A stretch of DNA of 64,000 nt from Combretum micranthum (taxonomy: Eukaryota > Streptophyta > Magnoliopsida > Myrtales > Combretaceae). The DNA lies in NCBI GenBank assembly GCA_024138025.1, contig JAMXBD010001044.1, positions 1-64,000 on the forward strand. Reading direction: 5' to 3'. A program made the translations under genes and the position numbers. Under the pieces are notes generated by a model. That model was given only the letters and a program-made list of their open reading frames with translations, ran no database searches and was not told where the DNA came from. Below, piece by piece: positions 59,500-64,000 of this stretch. The number at the start of each line of letters is the position of its first letter. The stretch's first letter is position 1.

Positions 59500-60589
59500 A
59501 TAGAAAAGAGAACCTACAACCATTATTTGTTGAGTGTCATGTTGTGCGAGCTGGTATACTATTGTTATATGTCATCTTAGGTCTACAAACAAGTCGAGTT
59601 GAGTCTAGTCAAGTCGTTAGTCGTTTATTATCTTTATCGAGTCTAAGTCTTCTTCAAAAATTGAGTAAGTAAAAGTTGAAATCGATGAACTAATTCTTAT
59701 TAATTATATTTGCTATATTGCATAGAATATCAATTGTGTAAAATTAAAGAAACATTTTAATCCCTAAAAGTATGAAATTAAAGAAATAAATAATGAGTAA
59801 ATATATAATTATAAAGAAGTGACATTAAACCTAAACAACAATAAATTTCAATACATTTTATAAAAATGAAAATAGTATGAAATATCAAATAAATACGATA
59901 AAATATCAAAACAATGTAACCATAATACATACAATTGATGAGCTCTATAAATATGAATACTGACAAATGAATGAAAAATATTTTAGAAATAAAACGTAAA
60001 TAAAAAAAACATAAATTAGAGTTTAATTTAGAATTTGAACTTAGATAGTTTAATTAAATGAAGTAAATTAAACTATAGGATATAATAAGATGGATCAATA
60101 CAATCAAACTAATCAGTAGATTTAGTTAGAATTTGAGAATTCAAATATTCCTTTTGATTTATCCAACTATCTGATTAGCCATTTCATCAATCAAATTCCT
60201 TAATTTTCTTTACCTATCAAATTTGAATTTTATTCCTTTTCAATTAGTTTAGTTACTTTAATTATCTTTTTTCAACAAAACAAATTTCATCATCATCTTA
60301 ACCAAATTTCTTAATTAGAACTTCTTTTCTTTTAATTATCAAATAAACCAAAAATCATAAAATTCAACTACCTAAAATTTGTAAGAGACTCCATTCAATC
60401 ATTTTAAACTAAGTCATTTTTCAATGAACCACATATTAAAATTCTTTCCAACAATTCATCTAACTCCTTTTCATCTATTTTAATTCTGTAAACCTTTAAA
60501 CATGTAATTTAAGCGTTTTGTAAATTTTTAAACCTTTGAACTTTAGTTTAACTTCCATTTCTTAAATCCTATGATTTTTAATTCAACTA
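59051..60589. other. No recognisable gene; (TA)n runs
   Basis: Very AT-rich with TA runs at about 59323-59342 and 59467-59494. No gene is supported. Confidence 0.45.
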
Positions 60590-62199
60590 TGATAAACTCA
60601 GAAAATTGATATAATTTTCATCTCTGAATTGATACTTCTTTGTGTTAATTAATATAAAAGCAAAGGAATTAATATTTAGTTTTATCTCAATTGTTCGGAA
60701 TCAGGTCAGGAATGTATATGGAAAGTAGCAACAAGGAAACATGAAGAATTGTGTGAATTGGCAGTGAAACACACAAACACCGGTGAATTTGGGCCAAACG
60801 CAGCCGGCGTTGAAGGAGATCAAAGCATACGCCGGCAAATTAGAAGGCAACGCCGCCGGCGTTCAAAGGCGGCGTTGAATCATTACAGAGCTAAGTATTT
60901 AACGCTGAATCCAACACGCGGCGTTTGAAGATGGACACTACTTGAATTTTGAAGCCAACGCCGGCAAATGGAGGAGTACGCCGCCGGCGTTTAAAGGCGG
61001 CGTGAAAAATCAGTTTAAAAATCCTTAACACTTGATTGAACGCCGTCGGGTTAGATATGAAACCGTCGGCGTTGGATGAGAAGTTTATACGACAGTTACA
61101 CGAAAAGCATGTATTTTTACATGTTGAGGAGAGAGAAAGGAGACTTACGTTTTATTTTTCATTTTCAATTTCTCCAGTAGTTTTAGAGAAAGATATAGGT
61201 AGACAATCAAGATGTACTTGGATCTTCATCAAATTTGTTCTATTGTTTGAGGATTGAGTAGAATTTGCTAACAAGGATTCTAATTACAATTTGTACGGTT
61301 TGTTTTCCCGAATTATGGTAAATCTTCCTTACTTGATTTGTTATTTACATTTGTCACGAATATCATTATAGTTGTTTAGTATCTTGTTAGATAGAGTAGA
61401 AATGGTAATTAGCTAAATTTGACGGTGGGAAATGATGAAATCCTTGATTGTCTGAAGTGATTGTTGAACTAGTGTTATTGGGTTGTAAGAATGATGCAAA
61501 TCTTGTTAAATTCAAACTAAAAACTTAAATTCGGATGAATTCAAGTTTAAATGAGATTGGGCATCTTGGCAAAGACTTTAATTTCGTTTGAATTTATATT
61601 TGGATGAAAAATTCAAATATTGCGATGGAATGAGAGTTTTAATAAGTAGAGTCTATCATTTCTGTTTAAAACATTGTTTTAAATATGAGTTTTAAAGAAG
61701 GAATTCTTTTATCTCTTGATTAGGACAATTAGTCAACTCAGATTTGGGAAAGTCTTAGTTGCACATATTAAATCTATCAAAATGCTCAGTTGTGGAAGCT
61801 AAGGAGTGTTTAAGGTAGAAAAAGGTTTTCAAATTTGTTTTTAGAATTTGTTAATCTTGTTAGACTCACATGGATATGCATGAACTCTAACAATTTTAAT
61901 AACCCGAGTTCAACATGATTGGAGAAAATCAGATTTTATCTCAATCCCACTAACCTAACTTGTTAAGACTTGTGTGAGTAGAATTAGTAAATATTAGCTA
62001 TTGCATAGTGTAGACATTATAGTGAATAATTATATAAAGATTTGATTTCTCTTGGCCTAAATATTGAAATGAACTAATAATGTTTAGTAATTAAACTTTC
62101 CTCGTGGGATCGATACTCATTCATCACTTTATTACTTGATCGACCCAGTATACTTGCTGGAGAATTGGTTTTAAAATATTAAACATTTCAAGCGGATCA
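60590..62199 (+). mobile_element. 5' LTR of an Athila-type Ty3/gypsy element
   Basis: Starts TGATAAACTC at 60590 and ends near GCGGATCA (62199), six bases before the PBS. The promoter-distal end has the usual Athila word order, including GGGATCGATACTC (62107) and CTTGATCGACCCAGTATACT just before the end. The start TGATAAA is shared with the LTR at 44988. The left boundary is inferred from that shared start, since no duplication can be tested with the 3' LTR missing. Confidence 0.75.
60790..61075 (+). repeat. Tandem GC-rich AACGCCGCCGGCGTT palindromes in the LTR
   Basis: Forms of AACGCCGGCGTT and AACGCCGCCGGCGTT occur at about 60798, 60831, 60849, 60957, 60978, 61040 and 61064. A block of about 65 bp (ACGCCGGCAAA ... 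GCCGCCGGCGTT.AAAGGCGGCGT) is present twice, about 127 bp apart. The patch is very GC- and CpG-rich in an AT-rich LTR. Confidence 0.85.
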
Positions 62200-62205
62200 A
62201 GTTTT

Positions 62206-62222
62206 TGGCGCCGTTGCCGGGG
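62206..62222 (+). other. Primer binding site of the Athila-type element
   Basis: TGGCGCCGTTGCCGGGG, the classic Athila-type PBS complementary to the 3' end of a host tRNA (tRNA-Asp in that group), lies six bases after the LTR end and about 80 bp before the gag-like frame. It marks the strand and the 5' end of the internal region. Confidence 0.92.
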
Positions 62223-62283
62223 AAAGATTAATATTAAACAATTTTAGTTCTGTTAGTAATTTAGGCTCATTTTACGGTTTGGT

Positions 62284-63570
62284 TTGTTGTCTGTGTTCTT
62301 TTCAGGTTGTATGCACAGGAGTAGAAGTAGGGAACTTCTACCCCTCAATCTTGAGATTGAACGTACACTACGTTCATTAAGAAAAGTGAACAGACAAAGA
62401 GAACAAGGACAAACAGAAAGGATGGCAGAAGGTGAAAACAACAATAATCAAATCCAAGCTCCTGCCAGGGCATTAAGGGATTACACAGTACCAACTGTGT
62501 CTGGAAATCCCATTAGAAGACCACAGTTCAAGCCAACAACTTTGAAATCAAGCCAGGACTAATTCAGATGGTAGAAGCTCATCAATTTGGAGGATATCCA
62601 AATGAGACACCTGATGATCATCTTGCTAAATTCCTTCAGTATTGCAACACCATCAAGATGAATGGAGTTACAGATGAGCAATACGGTTGCAGCTATTTCC
62701 TTTTTCATTAAGGGACAAGGCTTTGGCTTGGTTCAATTCATTACCCCAGGAGTCCATCACTAATTGGACAGATTTGTCAAAAAGTTTTTGAGGAGATTTT
62801 TCCCACCGGCTAGGACAGCTAGGTTGAGGAATGAGATCACCAACTTTACAAAATTTCATGGTGAATCCTTGTATGAAGGATGGGAAAGATACAAGGAAGC
62901 TATCAGGAAATGTCCTCATCATGACTACCTGATAATCTCCTCATTGAGATATTCTATCTGAGTTTGGATGAAACTTTGAGATCACTTGTAGACGCTGCTG
63001 CAGGAGGAGCATTAATGGGTAAGAGCTATGATGAAGCTAGCTCGTTGATAGAAGAAATGGCTTCAAGTGCTCACAATTGGAGTTGTGAGAGGACTAAACT
63101 TAAAGTAGCAGCTGTGCAAGATAATGAGGCCATGTCTCAACTTACAACTCAGATTTCGGCTTTGGCAAATCAAGTAAGTAAGCTCACTACTTCAAGTTCT
63201 ATTATTCCTAACCAAGTTTTGTGTTGTGAGATTTGTTCAGGTTCACATTCGTTCCATGATTGTCCTCAAACACATTCACCAACTTCAGCTAGTGGAGAGC
63301 AAATGAATTATGTGGGGAATTTTCAAAGAGAAATCAAGGACCTTATACAAACACTTACAATCCAGGATGGGCCAATCATCCGAATTTCTCATGGAGGAAT
63401 GAGAATAATGTCTATCGACCGCCTGGATTTCAAAGACAAGGTCCGATGATTCAAGGTCCAGTGAGGAATGCTTTACCACCACCACAACCTCAACATCCTC
63501 ATCATCAACAACAGAACCATTCTTCGGTTGAAGATCTGATGAAACTTTCATGCAAAAGACTGAGACGTTG
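62284..63570 (+). pseudogene. Athila-type gag relic
   Basis: The first frame (62284-62562) has RTLRSLRKVN, ALRDYTVPTVSGN and PIRRPQFKPTT, typical of the Athila gag start. After a frameshift come IQMVEAHQFGG and PNETPDDHLAKFL. Then LFPFSLRDKALAWFNSLP and (shifted) RFVKKFLRRFFPPARTARLR, FHGESLYEGWERYKEAIRKC. Later are LVDAAAGGALMGKSYDEAS and the zinc knuckle CEICSGSHSFHDC (CX2CX3HX4C, about 63229-63267). At least three frameshifts and a stop at 62562 disable it. The end is cut at 63580 by a copia LTR. Confidence 0.88.
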
Positions 63571-63579
63571 ATTAATAAT

Positions 63580-64000
63580 TGTTGGAATCTCTCATAATAT
63601 TTTGATGATAACAAAAATGAGTAAAAGTCTTTTAACAAATAAATAAAGTATAGCAATCAAAACCAAAACCAAAACCAAAACCAAAATATTTCATGATTGA
63701 ACTAATCATCAGATTTTTTAGAAATTGTTTCAGAAGGTAGTTCAGAGTCATTTTCAGAAGGTATTTCAGATTCATTTTCAGAAGGAAGATCAGAAACTAA
63801 ATCTGTTCCAGAACAGAAGCTGCACAGAATGTTGCGAATTTATTTATACCTATCATCTGAAGGCCTGACTCCACGAAATGAATATATTTGGGTAGTATAT
63901 TCATTTTGTTCCACTAAAGTTGGATAAAATATCCAAGGGGATTTATTTCATCAATTTTATTATAAGTTACGTCTATTTATTTTCTTGAGAAAGAAGATCG
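63580..64000 (+). mobile_element. Start of a long Ty1/copia (SIRE/Maximus-like) LTR
   Basis: Begins TGTTGGAATCTCTCATAATA, then TTTGATGATAACAAAAATGA, the usual opening of SIRE/Maximus-type LTRs. It contains (CCAAAA)n at about 63659-63688 and three 24-bp units starting TTTCAGAAGG (63728-63799). It interrupts the Athila gag and continues out of the window, so length and duplication are unknown. Confidence 0.7.
63728..63799 (+). repeat. 24-bp tandem repeat, three units
   Basis: Units at 63728-63751, 63752-63775 and 63776-63799, each starting TTTCAGAAGG; units 1 and 2 are nearly identical and unit 3 is more diverged. Located within the copia LTR. Confidence 0.85.

Overview
The window is nuclear DNA of a flowering plant, probably a eudicot. 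It is strongly AT-rich, every reading frame longer than about 100 codons is relic transposon or repeat sequence, and the mobile elements are plant types: CACTA, MULE, hAT-like and other MITEs, a tRNA-derived SINE, L1-type LINEs, Ty1/copia, and Athila-like and other Ty3/gypsy LTRs. I see no intact host gene, no functional rRNA or tRNA gene, no CRISPR array and nothing bacterial. The species cannot be named from this sequence.

Layout. 1-3412: LTR pieces of a family whose LTR begins TGTCACGCCCC (minus strand), split by a 1,963-bp non-autonomous CACTA element (814-2776) that carries a 5S rRNA-derived segment. 3413-9400: an unrecognised gene-like relic on the minus strand, a ~66-bp tandem repeat, a TCGCG-rich block and an old LTR (copy A). 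9400-14215: degenerate tandem repeats, a gypsy-type LTR, a MITE and a foldback element. 14215-19225: a second old LTR (copy B) interrupted by a 4.3-kb solo LTR with a perfect 5-bp target duplication. 23679-28348: a decayed Ty1/copia element (5' LTR, gag, protease, integrase, RT, RNase H) with a 3.5-kb LTR abutting its 3' end. 32463-33396: a hAT-like non-autonomous element. 34509-41177: a MULE with ~100-bp terminal inverted repeats and a perfect 9-bp target duplication; it encodes remnants of a MURA N-terminus joined to a plant mobile domain (PMD) and is split by a 3.28-kb solo LTR with its own 5-bp duplication. 41330-41454: a SINE with a 16-bp duplication.

42141-49160: a second copy of the copia LTR, two parts of a LINE separated by an Athila-type LTR and other sequence, a GC-rich LTR-like block and a third copy of a MITE-like family. 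49160-53227: a nearly full-length but decayed L1 ORF2 on the minus strand. 54630-55225: satellite-like units with telomere-like CCTAAA strings. 56450-59050: two further LTR-like blocks. 60590-63579: an Athila-type 5' LTR, its PBS and a frameshifted gag. 63580 to the end: the start of a long copia LTR.

Nothing here works together as a pathway. The content is a layered record of insertions. Three nesting events have target-site evidence: solo LTR into old LTR, solo LTR into MULE, and CACTA into LTR. The most unusual items are the PMD-carrying MULE and the CACTA element with a conserved 5S internal-promoter segment.
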